Source: Gemmatimonadota bacterium | GTDB lineage: Bacteria; Gemmatimonadota; Gemmatimonadetes; Gemmatimonadales; GWC2-71-9 | Assembly (NCBI GenBank): GCA_016199245.1 | Contig: JACQHC010000020.1 | Coordinates: 1-37,237 of the forward strand | DNA: 37,237 bases | Reading direction: 5' to 3' | Part shown: one piece after another, positions 7,439 through 15,938 of the stretch | Position numbering within the stretch: position 1 is the stretch's first letter | How the letters are laid out: every line of letters starts with the position of its first letter | Notes under the pieces: model-generated | Database searches by the model: none | The model's input: only the letters and a program-made list of their open reading frames with translations | What the model was told of the DNA's origin: nothing | Translations under genes and position numbers: made by a program

Positions 7439-7999
7439 ATGCGCCTGTTCGTGGCCGTGAACCTCCCCGCCGACGTTCGGCAGGCATTGTGGGAGGCGGC
7501 GGAGCCCGTGCGGCGTCGCGGTTACCCTGTGCGATGGGGTGGGCCCGAGTCCCTGCACCTTACGCTGAAGTTCCTCGGGGATGTCGAGCCCAGCCGCGAG
7601 CCCGAGATCCGCCTGGGAGTGGACAGCGCGGTCACTGGGGCCCGCCGCTTCACGCTCTCTATCCAGGGGTTTGGTGTGTTCCCCTCGGCGAGCCGTCCGC
7701 GCGTGATCTGGGCCGGGTGCGGCGCGGTGCCGCCCCTCGAGATGCTGCAGCACCGTGTGGAGCGGGAGATGGAAGGCCTCGGCTTTCCTCTGGAAGGCCG
7801 GGCGTTCCGGCCGCACCTGACGCTGGGACGCGCCAAGAACGGCGCGCCGCCCGTCCGCATGGCGGGACTGGGCGCGGCGCTCGAGGAGCTGGAGTACGCT
7901 GCGGAAGCGACGGTCGAGTCCGTGGACCTGATGGAAAGCCGGCTGTCGCCGTCTGGCGCCCGGTACACCTGTCTGCATGCTGCGGCACTCGAGTCGTAA
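7439..7999 (+). CDS. thpR: RNA 2',3'-cyclic phosphodiesterase (2H family)
   Basis: A 186-residue member of the LigT/ThpR group of 2H phosphoesterases, which opens 2',3'-cyclic phosphate ends of RNA and shows RNA ligase activity in vitro. Both catalytic HxTx motifs are present: H40-L-T-L in ESLHLTLKFLG and H126-L-T-L in FRPHLTLGR. The N-terminus MRLFVAVNLP is typical, which fixes the start at 7439. It begins four bases after the stop of larE and its TAA is followed at once by the ATG of the next gene, so the three are probably co-transcribed. Confidence 0.93.
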   Translation: MRLFVAVNLPADVRQALWEAAEPVRRRGYPVRWGGPESLHLTLKFLGDVEPSREPEIRLGVDSAVTGARRFTLSIQGFGVFPSASRPRVIWAGCGAVPPLEMLQHRVEREMEGLGFPLEGRAFRPHLTLGRAKNGAPPVRMAGLGAALEELEYAAEATVESVDLMESRLSPSGARYTCLHAAALES

Positions 8000-8779
8000 A
8001 TGGCCGGATGTTTCCGCAACGCGCTCGCGGGCGTGGGCTGCCTGACGTTGCTTGTGGTGGGTGGTGCCGTCGGCTGGCGCTACCGAGCCCAGGTGGCAGG
8101 GCTGTATCGCTCGTTCCGCGGACCCGGCGTCACTGTCCCCACGCCCGACGCATCGGTGCCGGGACCGGCCGAGGCGACGATGGACACTGCGGTCTCTTCA
8201 GGAAATCCGGGCGCGGGGACGCCGGTGCCGGCTCCTGCGCCGGCACGTTCTCCGGGACCCGTCGCCGAATCACCGGCGCCGATCGGTCGGCCGAGCGACG
8301 CCGCGCTGCGCGCGGCGCGCGGCAAGGAAGGAGCGATGGAGCGCCCGGACGGCCCGGCGTCGGTGACGCTCACCGCTGCGGAAATGGCGTCGCTGATCGA
8401 AGACGGGCTCGATCCCGTCGGGCGGCGCGCGCTCGACTCGCTGGAGGTGGTGCTGGCGCCGGACCGTCTGGAGCTTCGCGCGGCGCTCGTGACCAGCAAC
8501 CTCGGCGACCTTCTCGGGCCGTTCGCCGCGATGTTCAGGCCGCGCGAGCCCATGCGGGCGTCCGGGCCCGCGCGCGTGGCTCGTCCCGGGGTCGTCGCCT
8601 GGGAGCCGGATTCGTTCGTCGTCCGCGCGTTTCCGTTCCCGTCCGAGCTCGTGCCTGCGCTGGTGAGCCGCCTGATGGGCGGCGGAGGCGGTGCGGTGCC
8701 GATTCGCGTACCGGAGACCGTGGGAGACGTGCGCATCGCCCCGGGGGGCGTCACCTTCTACCGCCGGGAGGACCTGTGA
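8000..8779 (+). CDS. Membrane-anchored protein of unknown function with Pro/Ala-rich linker
   Basis: I do not recognise a family. The 259 residues start with an uncleaved-looking hydrophobic segment (about 8-26, preceded by few charges). A Pro/Ala/Gly-rich linker (about 40-105) follows, then a folded-looking part (about 115-259) with LTAAEMASLIEDGLDP and LDSLEVVLAPDRLELRAAL. It is probably tethered to the inner membrane with the C-terminal domain outside; this is inference. The ATG directly follows the stop of thpR. Its TGA overlaps the GTG of the NtrC-type regulator (GTGA), so the two proteins are translationally coupled and may work together. Confidence 0.8.
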   Translation: MAGCFRNALAGVGCLTLLVVGGAVGWRYRAQVAGLYRSFRGPGVTVPTPDASVPGPAEATMDTAVSSGNPGAGTPVPAPAPARSPGPVAESPAPIGRPSDAALRAARGKEGAMERPDGPASVTLTAAEMASLIEDGLDPVGRRALDSLEVVLAPDRLELRAALVTSNLGDLLGPFAAMFRPREPMRASGPARVARPGVVAWEPDSFVVRAFPFPSELVPALVSRLMGGGGGAVPIRVPETVGDVRIAPGGVTFYRREDL

Positions 8780-10146
8780 GCCGGCGCGTGCTCGTGGTGG
8801 ACGACGAGAAGGGCGTGCGCGAGGCGCTGCGCCAGCTGCTGGAGTACGAAGGGGTGGAAGTGCGCACGGTCGCCTCAGGCGCCGAGGCCATCGGGGTCTA
8901 CGCCGAGTTCCTTCCACACCTGGTGTTGCTCGACGTCAAGATGGCCGGTCTGGATGGGCTGGAGACGCTGGCCAGGCTGCGCGAGCAGGATCCCCACGCG
9001 CACGTGGTAATGATCTCCGGGCACGGGACGATCCAGACGGCGGTCGAGGCCACGCAGCGCGGCGCGTACGATTTCCTCGAGAAGCCGCTGGATACCGACC
9101 GGATTCTCCTCACGCTACGACGCACGTTCGCGCACATGGACCTGTCCGCGGAGCACGAGCGGCTGAAGTCCTCACTCGACGAGCAGCACGCGATCGTGGG
9201 CAAGGCCCCGGCCATCCGCGAGCTGCTGCAGCGGATCGACAAGGTCGCGCCCACGGCGGCGCGCGTCTTGATCCTGGGCGAGAACGGCAGCGGCAAGGAA
9301 CTGGTGGCGCGGGCCATCCATCAGGCGTCGCCGCGGGCGAGCCGGCCGTTCGTGGAGGTGAACTGCGCCGCGATCCCCGGCGAGCTGATCGAAAGCGAGC
9401 TGTTCGGTCACATGAAGGGCTCGTTCACCGGCGCGGTGGCCGACCGGCCCGGGAAGTTCGAGCAGGCCGACAGCGGGACGTTGTTCCTCGATGAAGTGGG
9501 GGACATGAGCCTGGCGGCGCAGGCCAAGGTGCTGCGCGCTCTCCAGGACGGCGTGGTGACGCGGATCGGGGCAACGAAATCCGTGAAGGTGGACGTGCGC
9601 GTCATTGCGGCTACGAACAAGGCCATTGAGGGAGAGATCGCCGCCGGGCGGTTTCGGGAGGACCTGTACTACCGGCTCAACGTCGTGCCGATCACCGTGC
9701 CGCCGCTGCGCCAGCGGCGGGATGATATCCCGCTCCTCGTGGAGCACTTCATGGCCCAGGTCGTGAACGAAGGCGGGCTGGCGCCGAAGCGGATGACACC
9801 GGAGGCCGTGGCCGCGCTGGCGGCGCGCGATTGGCCCGGGAACGTGCGTGAGCTCCAAAACGCGGTGGAGCGCCTTCTCATCCTCGCGCCCGGCAGCCAG
9901 ATCACGGCCGCGGACGTGGCGGGGCTCGTGGGCGGACCTCCGGAGGCGGCACTTGGCGCCCTGATCGGCGCGGGGACGTTCGAGGGCTTCAAGCAGGACG
10001 CAGAGCGGGCGTTTCTCGCGGCCAAGCTGGCGGAGAACGACTGGAACGTGAGCGAGACGGCGCGCAAGCTCGACATGCCGCGCAGCAATCTCTACAAGAA
10101 GATCGAGAAATACGGGCTGCAACGCGACTCAAACCAAAGGGCGTGA
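8776..10146 (+). CDS. NtrC-type sigma-54 response regulator
   Basis: A complete 456-residue response regulator that activates sigma-54 promoters. The receiver domain is at 1-120, with phospho-acceptor Asp53 in LLDVKM and Lys105 in FLEKPLD. The AAA+ domain is at about 140-370, with Walker A GENGSGKE (168-175), the sigma-54 loop GSFTGA (215-220), Walker B LFLDEVGD (236-243) and sensor II NVRELQNAVERL. A Fis-type helix-turn-helix ends the protein (NVSETARKLDMPRSNLYKKI). The loop has Ser for the first Ala of GAFTGA, a mild change. The start is the GTG that overlaps the previous stop; a much longer open frame upstream only mirrors thpR and the unknown gene. No partner histidine kinase is in the window. 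Confidence 0.95.
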   Translation: MSRRVLVVDDEKGVREALRQLLEYEGVEVRTVASGAEAIGVYAEFLPHLVLLDVKMAGLDGLETLARLREQDPHAHVVMISGHGTIQTAVEATQRGAYDFLEKPLDTDRILLTLRRTFAHMDLSAEHERLKSSLDEQHAIVGKAPAIRELLQRIDKVAPTAARVLILGENGSGKELVARAIHQASPRASRPFVEVNCAAIPGELIESELFGHMKGSFTGAVADRPGKFEQADSGTLFLDEVGDMSLAAQAKVLRALQDGVVTRIGATKSVKVDVRVIAATNKAIEGEIAAGRFREDLYYRLNVVPITVPPLRQRRDDIPLLVEHFMAQVVNEGGLAPKRMTPEAVAALAARDWPGNVRELQNAVERLLILAPGSQITAADVAGLVGGPPEAALGALIGAGTFEGFKQDAERAFLAAKLAENDWNVSETARKLDMPRSNLYKKIEKYGLQRDSNQRA

Positions 10147-10163
10147 GATGTTCACCTCTCACG
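10142..10163. terminator. Hairpin of the GTGAGAGGT class between convergent genes
   Basis: CGTGAGA (10142-10148), eight bases, TCTCACG (10157-10163): a perfect 7-bp stem. The left arm contains the TGA of the upstream regulator gene. It lies between two convergent genes only 39 bases apart and could stop transcription from both sides, though there is no long T-run. Confidence 0.5.
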
Positions 10164-10185
10164 TGTTCCGCTTTGAGGATCTCGC

Positions 10186-11754
10186 TCAGCCAAACTTGAT
10201 CCCCTGCGCGAGCGGCAGGTCCGTGCTCCAGTTGATCGTGTTGGTCTGGCGCCGCATGTACACCTTCCACGCGTCCGATCCGGACTCCCGCCCTCCGCCC
10301 GTGTCCTTCTCTCCGCCGAACGCCCCGCCGATCTCCGCGCCGCTGGTGCCGATGTTGACGTTGGCGATGCCGCAGTCGCTGCCCCGCGCCGAGAGGAACA
10401 GCTCCATCTCGCGCACGTGCTCCGTGAAGATGGCCGAGGACAGTCCCTGCGGCACCCCATTGTGGAGCGCGATCGCCTCGTCCAGGTCGCTCACAGCCTG
10501 TTCGGGCGACGTTCCGCGCCGTCCGTAGCCGATGATGTAGAGGATCGGCGCGAATGTCTCTTCCTGGACAACCGCGAATTGGTTGCGCGCGAGCGCGATG
10601 CATGGCCGGACGTAGCGGCCACCGGGATACGCAGGCCCGTCCAGCAGCTCGCCGCCGTACGCGATCTCTCCGCCTTCGGCTTTCACGCGCTGGATGGCGG
10701 ATTGGAGGTCCGCTACGGCGTCGCGCGTGACGAGCGGCCCCATGAGCGTCTCCGGATCCCGCGGGTCGCCGATCCGGATTCCACGGTACGCCCGGACCAA
10801 CCGCTCGAGGAACTGCGCTTTGATGGACTCGTGGACAATGATGCGGCGCGTGCTGGTGCAGCGCTGGCCCGCGGTCCCGATCGCGCCGAACAGCACGGCG
10901 CGGAGGGCGAGCTCCAGGCTGGCGTTCGGCGTCACGATGATCGCGTTGTTGCCGCCCAGCTCGAGGATCGTGCGGCCGAAGCGGGTACCTACGACCTCCG
11001 CCACGCGGCGCCCCACCTGACAGCTGCCCGTCGCCGAGACGAGCGGGATGCGCCGGTCGTGCAGCAGGCGATCTCCGACTGTCGAGCCCTTGCCCACCAC
11101 CAGCGAGAAGAGCGCCGGGTCCACGCCGTGGTCGCGGCAGACGTGCTCGGCGATTCTGGTGACGGCGATCGCCGTGAGCGGCGTCTTACTGGCGGGCTTC
11201 CACAACGTGCTGTCGCCGCACACTGCGGCGATCGCCGCATTCCAGCTCCACACGGCCACGGGGAAATTGAACGCGCTGATCACCGCCACCACACCGAGCG
11301 GGTGCCACTGCTCGTACATGCGGTGGTCCGGCCGCTCCGAGTGCATGGTGAGGCCGTAGAGCTGCCGCGACAGGCCGGTGGCGAAGTCGCAGATGTCGAT
11401 CATCTCCTGCACCTCGCCCTGACCCTCCGGGGCGATCTTGCCCATCTCGAGCGTCACGAGCGCGCCAAGCTCCGCCTTCACCTCGCGGAGCCGGTTTCCG
11501 AGTTGTCGGACGATCTCCCCGCGTTTGGGCGCAGGGACCTGTCGCCACGCGAAGAACGCGTCCTGGGCCCGGTCCACCAGCTCGTCGTATTCCCGCTCGG
11601 TCACCTGGCGGACCGTGGCGATGCGCGTGCCGTCAATCGGTGTGATGACCTCGAGCTCCGGGCCCGATCCGATCCACTCGCCGGCGAAGCCGCCGGGATT
11701 GACGTCATCGATGCCCAGGGTGTCGAGGAAGGGGTAGGTCTGGATGGCGGTCAT
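10186..11754 (-). CDS. amaB: ALDH7-family dehydrogenase, likely 2-aminoadipate 6-semialdehyde dehydrogenase
   Basis: A 522-residue NAD-dependent aldehyde dehydrogenase of the antiquitin (ALDH7) branch. Catalytic Cys299 lies in GTAGQRCTSTRR and general-base Glu265 in TILELGGNN. The near-C-terminal stretch GTSGAEIGGAFGGEKDTGGG and the ending MRRQTNTINWS are marks of this branch, which oxidises 2-aminoadipate 6-semialdehyde (from lysine) to 2-aminoadipate. A lysine 6-aminotransferase gene, whose product is that semialdehyde, lies about 10 kb away (21856-23265), which supports this role. Other semialdehydes remain possible. The ATG at 11754 has no clear Shine-Dalgarno sequence. The gene is monocistronic, convergent with the NtrC-type gene, with a repeat element at its 5' side. 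Confidence 0.9.
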   Translation of the reverse strand: MTAIQTYPFLDTLGIDDVNPGGFAGEWIGSGPELEVITPIDGTRIATVRQVTEREYDELVDRAQDAFFAWRQVPAPKRGEIVRQLGNRLREVKAELGALVTLEMGKIAPEGQGEVQEMIDICDFATGLSRQLYGLTMHSERPDHRMYEQWHPLGVVAVISAFNFPVAVWSWNAAIAAVCGDSTLWKPASKTPLTAIAVTRIAEHVCRDHGVDPALFSLVVGKGSTVGDRLLHDRRIPLVSATGSCQVGRRVAEVVGTRFGRTILELGGNNAIIVTPNASLELALRAVLFGAIGTAGQRCTSTRRIIVHESIKAQFLERLVRAYRGIRIGDPRDPETLMGPLVTRDAVADLQSAIQRVKAEGGEIAYGGELLDGPAYPGGRYVRPCIALARNQFAVVQEETFAPILYIIGYGRRGTSPEQAVSDLDEAIALHNGVPQGLSSAIFTEHVREMELFLSARGSDCGIANVNIGTSGAEIGGAFGGEKDTGGGRESGSDAWKVYMRRQTNTINWSTDLPLAQGIKFG

Positions 11755-11786
11755 TGGCAGTGGCCGGCAGAGTCTACGTGCATGTT

Positions 11787-11905
11787 AGCGGCAGGGGCGG
11801 CGGGAGCGGCAGGGGCGGCGCAAAGAGCGGCATAGGCGGCATACGCGGCATGTCACGCACAACTCCGTTCCATGCCGCGATGCCGCACACCCCGCTCATG
11901 CCGCG
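11787..11905. repeat. Intergenic word palindrome, GCGGCAT class, with 16-base direct repeat
   Basis: The left half begins with a perfect 16-base direct repeat, AGCGGCAGGGGCGGCG, at 11787-11802 and 11805-11820, and continues with GCGGCAT words. GCGGCATACGCGGCATG (11836-11852) pairs with CATGCCGCGATGCCGC (11871-11886), allowing one bulged base, to form a long stem. A further CATGCCGCG copy is at 11897-11905. It lies between two divergent genes, upstream of the dehydrogenase. Confidence 0.65.
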
Positions 11906-11971
11906 TTCTTTTGGCACGCCCTGCGTGATTTTGCTTGCGGTCTCAGCCACCCTCTCCCCTACCATCTCCGC

Positions 11972-12217
11972 ATGCCCCACCAATCCGTGGCCGTCATTCT
12001 CAACGTCAACGGGGCCGTGCTTGACTGGGACGCGCTGGCCGATCTGCCGGAGGCCCGTCTCATCCGCGCGGAGTTCGCGCGCGGCGAGCGGGCGGGGTGC
12101 GTGGCGGCTACGCTGGAGCATGAGTGCGAGGCCGCCGACCTCGCCGCCGCGCTCAGGCGGTGGGCCGCGTGTCGCGGGTGGTCTGTCACAGTTGCGCCGC
12201 TATGGGGCCCTCGCTAA
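11972..12217 (+). CDS. Small ORF of unknown function (81 aa)
   Basis: I do not recognise it. Support comes from codon use: almost every third position is G or C, as in the neighbouring genes. The protein is compact, with an acidic, leucine-rich first half (ILNVNGAVLDWDALADLPEA) and two Cys residues in the middle (AGCVAATLEHECE). There is no signal peptide or membrane segment. It stands between the GCGGCAT repeat and the rpoD leader. It could be a false ORF, since GC-rich sequence gives many. Confidence 0.5.
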   Translation: MPHQSVAVILNVNGAVLDWDALADLPEARLIRAEFARGERAGCVAATLEHECEAADLAAALRRWAACRGWSVTVAPLWGPR

Positions 12218-12340
12218 CGTACCGGCGTGACGGCGCCGACGGGGTTCGTGAATCGCTTCCCGCGGAGAACCTCGCTCCGCTGTCCCGGTGCCCCCTCCGC
12301 TGTCGTCCCCATCTCGCAGGTCTCCATCTCGTTGCGATCT

Positions 12341-12357
12341 CGTTCCCGGCGGGAACG
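12341..12357. promoter_or_regulatory. Perfect palindrome in the rpoD leader
   Basis: CGTTCCCGGCGGGAACG has two perfect 7-base arms around GGC. It lies 36 bases upstream of the rpoD ATG, in the 176 bases between the small ORF and rpoD. I see no other signal there that I can support. It may be an operator or an RNA hairpin; the regulator is unknown. Confidence 0.35.
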
Positions 12358-12393
12358 CACCGCCGTACCGGCCAACGCAGCGCGGAGCTAACG

Positions 12394-13257
12394 ATGGGAA
12401 TGCGCGTCGGTTCCGTGAGGAAGGCTTCGCTCGACGAGGGCTCGCTCGACCAATACCTCCGGGAGATCAGCCAGTACCCCTTGATATCGCGCGAGGAGGA
12501 GGTGGATCTCGCGCGACGCATTAAGACGGGGTGCCCCGAGTCCCTCGACAAGCTGGTCCGCAGCAACCTGCGGTTCGTCGTCTCCGTCGCCAAGAAGTAC
12601 CAGAACCAGGGCGTGACGCTCTCGGACCTCATCAACGAAGGCAACCTCGGCTTGATCCGCGCGGCGCACAAGTTCGACGAGACCAAGGGAATCAAGTTCA
12701 TCTCGTACGCCGTCTGGTGGATCCGGCAGGCGATCCTCCAGGCGCTCGCCGAGCAGAGCCGCATCGTCCGCGTCCCGCTCAACCGGGCCGGGACGCTGCA
12801 CCGCATCGGCAAACGCTCTTCCGCGCTGCTCCAGGAATTGGGCCGCGAGCCGACCGTCGAAGAGATCGCCGAGGGGATGGATATCTCCGAGGAAGAGGTG
12901 GCCAAGACGCTGTCCATCTCGCAAAGCCACCTCTCCCTCGACGCGCCGCTCACGCCGGGCGAAGACAACAAGCTGCTGGACTACCTGCCCGACACCCAGA
13001 ACCCCGGCCCCGACGACGAGACCTTCGAGCACGCGCTCACCGAATCCATCGAGGAGGTCCTCTCCACGCTGAAGGAGCGCGAGGCCAAGATCCTCCGGCT
13101 CTATTTCGGCCTGGATGAGCAGGAGCCGATGACGCTCGAGGAAATCGGCAGCCTGCTCGGCATCACCCGGGAACGGGTGCGTCAGATCAAGGAGAAGGCC
13201 CTGGCCCGCCTGCGGCACGTGAGCCGGGCCCGGGCCTTGGAGAGCTTCCTGTTCTAA
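12394..13257 (+). CDS. rpoD: Principal sigma-70 family RNA polymerase sigma factor
   Basis: A 287-residue primary-type sigma factor without region 1.1. Region 1.2 is DEGSLDQYLREISQYPLI. Regions 2.1-2.4 run from NLRFVVSVAKKYQ through DLINEGNLGLIRAAHKFD to ISYAVWWIRQAILQALAEQS. Region 3 follows, and region 4.2 is LEEIGSLLGITRERVRQIKE near the end. Recognition of -10 and -35 boxes should be of the usual housekeeping type. The ATG at 12394 is chosen because GGAG lies six bases before it; an upstream in-frame extension has no family similarity. Another ATG six bases later is the main alternative. Whether this is the only housekeeping sigma or a paralogue cannot be decided here. Confidence 0.93.
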   Translation: MGMRVGSVRKASLDEGSLDQYLREISQYPLISREEEVDLARRIKTGCPESLDKLVRSNLRFVVSVAKKYQNQGVTLSDLINEGNLGLIRAAHKFDETKGIKFISYAVWWIRQAILQALAEQSRIVRVPLNRAGTLHRIGKRSSALLQELGREPTVEEIAEGMDISEEEVAKTLSISQSHLSLDAPLTPGEDNKLLDYLPDTQNPGPDDETFEHALTESIEEVLSTLKEREAKILRLYFGLDEQEPMTLEEIGSLLGITRERVRQIKEKALARLRHVSRARALESFLF

Positions 13258-13262
13258 AGCGC

Positions 13263-13390
13263 AAGAAGTGAGAGGTAAGGAGTGAGAGGTGGATCACCTG
13301 CACCTCGTCGCTTCGTTGCCCGTCCCGTTTTCCTCTCCCTTCTTACCTCTCAGGTCTTACCCCTGACCGCTCACCTCTCACGCTTTTTGG
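13263..13390 (+). terminator. Word palindrome of the GTGAGAGGT class, terminator-like
   Basis: Five bases after the rpoD stop there are two GTGAGAGGT copies (13268-13276, 13282-13290). After about 50 bases come the complements TTACCTCTCA (13343-13352) and ACCTCTCAC (13373-13381), followed by GC and five T (13384-13388). TGAGAGGTAA (13269-13278) and TTACCTCTCA form a perfect 10-bp stem, and other pairings are possible. The T-run makes it the most terminator-like of these elements. It ends six bases before the rimO start codon. Confidence 0.6.
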
Positions 13391-13394
13391 TCCT

Positions 13395-14711
13395 GTGAAA
13401 CTCGGCGTCATCTCTCTCGGCTGTGACAAGGCGACCGTGGACTCGGAGCGCTTGGTCGGGGAGCTCGTGGGACACGGCGCCGCCGTGGTGCGTGATCCGG
13501 CGACGGCGGATGTCGTGCTCGTCAATACCTGCGGGTTCATCGACGCCGCCAAGCGCGAATCCATTGAGGCGATTCTTGAGGCGACCCGGCTCAAGTCCGC
13601 GGGGTCGGTCAAGGCGGTCGTGGCGGTCGGGTGCCTCATCGAGCGATATCGCGACCAACTCCAGCGTGAGATCCCCGAGGTGGACCTGTTTCTCGGGTTC
13701 GGCGATCTCCCGCGCTTGGTGCCGGAGCTCGCTGCCCGGGGACTGATTGGCGATCCCGTCGCCCCGCATCCGGGGACACGGCATTTCCTGGGCACCGGAC
13801 CGCACGTCCGTTACCTCAAGATCTCCGAGGGGTGCGACCATACGTGCGCGTTCTGCGCGATCCCGCTCATGCGGGGCCGGCACCGGTCCGAGCCGCTCGA
13901 GCGACTCGTGCGCGAAGCGCAGCAACTCGAGGCCGCAGGCGCCAAGGAGCTGAATCTGGTCGCGCAGGACCTGGGACACTGGGGCCGGGACCTAGGCCTC
14001 GGCGGTCCGAAACTGCCCGACCTGCTCGCCGCGCTGCTGGCCGAAACCGGTGTGCCCTGGTTCCGTTTGCTCTACGTGTACTCCGCTGGTCTCACGCCGC
14101 GTCTTGTGGATCTGATGGCCGCCGAACGTCGGATCGTGCCCTACATCGACATCCCGATTCAGCATGCCTCTGACCGAATGCTGGAGCGGATGCGCCGTCC
14201 GGAACGCCGCGCCACGATTCGAGAGAAAGTGCTGGCGCTGCGCGCTACCGTGCCGGACATCGCCATCCGCAGCACGGCCATGGTAGGGTTCCCCGGCGAA
14301 ACGGACGACGATTTCCGCCAGCTGTGCGATTTCGCCGAAGAGACCGGGTTCGAACGGCTTGCCGTGTTTTCCTACTCGGCTCAGGAGGGTACCCGCGCGG
14401 CTGCGCTGGCGGACGACGTGCCGGAATCGCTCAAGCGGGAGCGGCACGGGGAGCTGGAAGAGCTGCAGCGCGGGATCTCCGAGGACCGGCTGGGGCGTTT
14501 CGTGGGCCGCACGGTGGATGCGCTGATCGACCGGGTCGCCGATCCTGACGAAACCGGCGCCACCCACGCAGGCCGTGTGTCGTGGCAGGCCGACGACGTG
14601 GATGGTATCACGTTCGTGCGCCAGGGTGGATGGAGCCGGCCGGGCGACTTCACGCGGGTGCGGATCACCGCGTGCCGCGACTACGACTTCACCGCCGTGG
14701 CTGTTCCGTGA
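13395..14711 (+). CDS. rimO: Ribosomal protein S12 methylthiotransferase RimO
   Basis: A radical-SAM enzyme that adds a methylthio group to the conserved aspartate of ribosomal protein S12. The 438 residues have the N-terminal cluster domain with three cysteines (SLGCDKATVDSE, VLVNTCGFID, VAVGCLIE), the radical-SAM motif CDHTCAFCAIP and a C-terminal TRAM-type domain (about 375-438). The first motif reads GCDKATVDSE where GCPKNLVDSE is usual. The start is GTG, because the protein opens with the typical KLGVISLGC. There is no Shine-Dalgarno sequence: the T-run of the upstream element ends six bases before the GTG, so the gene may be leaderless or read through. It leads a chain of overlapping genes ending in hyuB. 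Confidence 0.95.
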   Translation: MKLGVISLGCDKATVDSERLVGELVGHGAAVVRDPATADVVLVNTCGFIDAAKRESIEAILEATRLKSAGSVKAVVAVGCLIERYRDQLQREIPEVDLFLGFGDLPRLVPELAARGLIGDPVAPHPGTRHFLGTGPHVRYLKISEGCDHTCAFCAIPLMRGRHRSEPLERLVREAQQLEAAGAKELNLVAQDLGHWGRDLGLGGPKLPDLLAALLAETGVPWFRLLYVYSAGLTPRLVDLMAAERRIVPYIDIPIQHASDRMLERMRRPERRATIREKVLALRATVPDIAIRSTAMVGFPGETDDDFRQLCDFAEETGFERLAVFSYSAQEGTRAAALADDVPESLKRERHGELEELQRGISEDRLGRFVGRTVDALIDRVADPDETGATHAGRVSWQADDVDGITFVRQGGWSRPGDFTRVRITACRDYDFTAVAVP

Positions 14712-15937
14712 AACCCGGGACGCTCGCCGCGGGCCTCGCTGCCGTGGCCGCGGCGCTTGCCTGCGCCGCGCTGCCCCCGGCGCCGCCACGCGCCGCCGAG
14801 GAGCCGGAATTGCGCGTGGCGGTCGCTGCTGGCGTGCCCAAAGTCGAGGTGGCGGGCCAGGGTCGCGTGCTCGGCGTGGTTGCGGGAGAGGCCGTGTTCG
14901 GGCTCGCCGCGGGCGAGGTCGCCGTGATCGTGCCGGACGGGCGGGGCCTGCGAGTGGAACACGCCGGCGGGCGGCCGCAGCTCGAATCGGTCACGTTCGC
15001 CGTCGTGGACCCCGCCAAGCACGTCGCGGTGAACGGCACGCCGTACCGCGGCGTCGTGGAGGTGTTCGCCCGGAACGGCGCGCTCACCGCCGTGGACCGC
15101 GTACGCTTGGAGGACTACCTGCTGGGTGTCGTCGCCCGCGAGATGGGCCCCCGCGAGGCCTCCGACGCCGCCGCGCTCCGGGCGCAGGCCATCGTCTCCC
15201 GGACCTACGCCCTCCGGAACCGCGGGCGGTTTGGCGCTGACGGGTACGATGTGCGGGCGGGCATCACCGATCAGGCCTACGGTGGCGTCGCCGCCGAGAC
15301 GCCGGAAGCCGGGGCCGCAGTACGGGCGACGGCCGGGGAGGTGCTGACGTACGGCGGCGAGCCAATCAACGCGTTCTTCCATTCGACCTGTGGCTACCGG
15401 ACGGCGGTGCCGGGCGAGGTATTCCGCTCGGTCACGGATGCGCCGTACCTGCGCTCCATCTCCGACGAGCGACCCGGCGGGTACTACTGTGATCTCTCGC
15501 CGCGCTTCCGCTGGCGCGTCGAGTGGGACGTCGCTACGCTGCGCGATATATTACGCCGCACCGTGCCGGCCGTGCTGGGCGTTGATGCGGCGGAGCTGAC
15601 CGAGGTGCAGGACGTCCGCGTGCACCGGACGGGCCGTTCCGGGCGCGTCACGGAGCTCCGACTGCGCGTACCCCGGGGCGAGATCCCCGTGTACGGGCCG
15701 GACATCCGCCAGGTGCTGGCCGCGCCCGACGGGGCGCCGCTCGGTTCCAGCGCGGTGCAGCTCACGGCGCAGTCGAACGGCGGTGCCCTCGTCCGGCTGA
15801 CGGCGGCCGGCGCAGGGTCGGGACACGGAGTCGGCCTGTGCCAATGGGGCGCAATCGGCCGCGCGCGGGCGGGACAGGACCATCGAACGATTCTCGCGAC
15901 CTACTTTCCCGGTACACGCCTGGAGCGCTGGTACTGA
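14708..15937 (+). CDS. Secreted SpoIID/LytB-domain protein
   Basis: 409 residues with a signal peptide (hydrophobic core about 5-22, Ala-rich cleavage region near 30). The SpoIID domain follows: VRLEDYLLGVVAREM (with the conserved Glu) joined to AAALRAQAIVSRTYALR, then NAFFHSTCGYRTA and the C-terminal GHGVGLCQWGA. In sporulating Firmicutes SpoIID is a peptidoglycan lytic transglycosylase; in other bacteria the family is thought to remodel peptidoglycan. The start is the GTG that overlaps the rimO stop (GTGA); an in-frame upstream extension inside rimO looks spurious. The next gene begins one base after its stop. Confidence 0.9.
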   Translation: MKPGTLAAGLAAVAAALACAALPPAPPRAAEEPELRVAVAAGVPKVEVAGQGRVLGVVAGEAVFGLAAGEVAVIVPDGRGLRVEHAGGRPQLESVTFAVVDPAKHVAVNGTPYRGVVEVFARNGALTAVDRVRLEDYLLGVVAREMGPREASDAAALRAQAIVSRTYALRNRGRFGADGYDVRAGITDQAYGGVAAETPEAGAAVRATAGEVLTYGGEPINAFFHSTCGYRTAVPGEVFRSVTDAPYLRSISDERPGGYYCDLSPRFRWRVEWDVATLRDILRRTVPAVLGVDAAELTEVQDVRVHRTGRSGRVTELRLRVPRGEIPVYGPDIRQVLAAPDGAPLGSSAVQLTAQSNGGALVRLTAAGAGSGHGVGLCQWGAIGRARAGQDHRTILATYFPGTRLERWY

Positions 15938-15938
15938 G

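Noticed and set aside
7489-8775. Upstream extension of the NtrC-type gene to 885 codons
   Set aside because: The extra 429 codons mirror thpR and the gene at 8000 in another frame and are Arg/Gly-rich; the receiver domain begins exactly at the GTG at 8776.
10417-11835. 472-codon open frame antisense to the ALDH7 gene
   Set aside because: Arg/Asp/Leu-rich composition typical of antisense frames; the minus strand has a full-length enzyme with catalytic residues.
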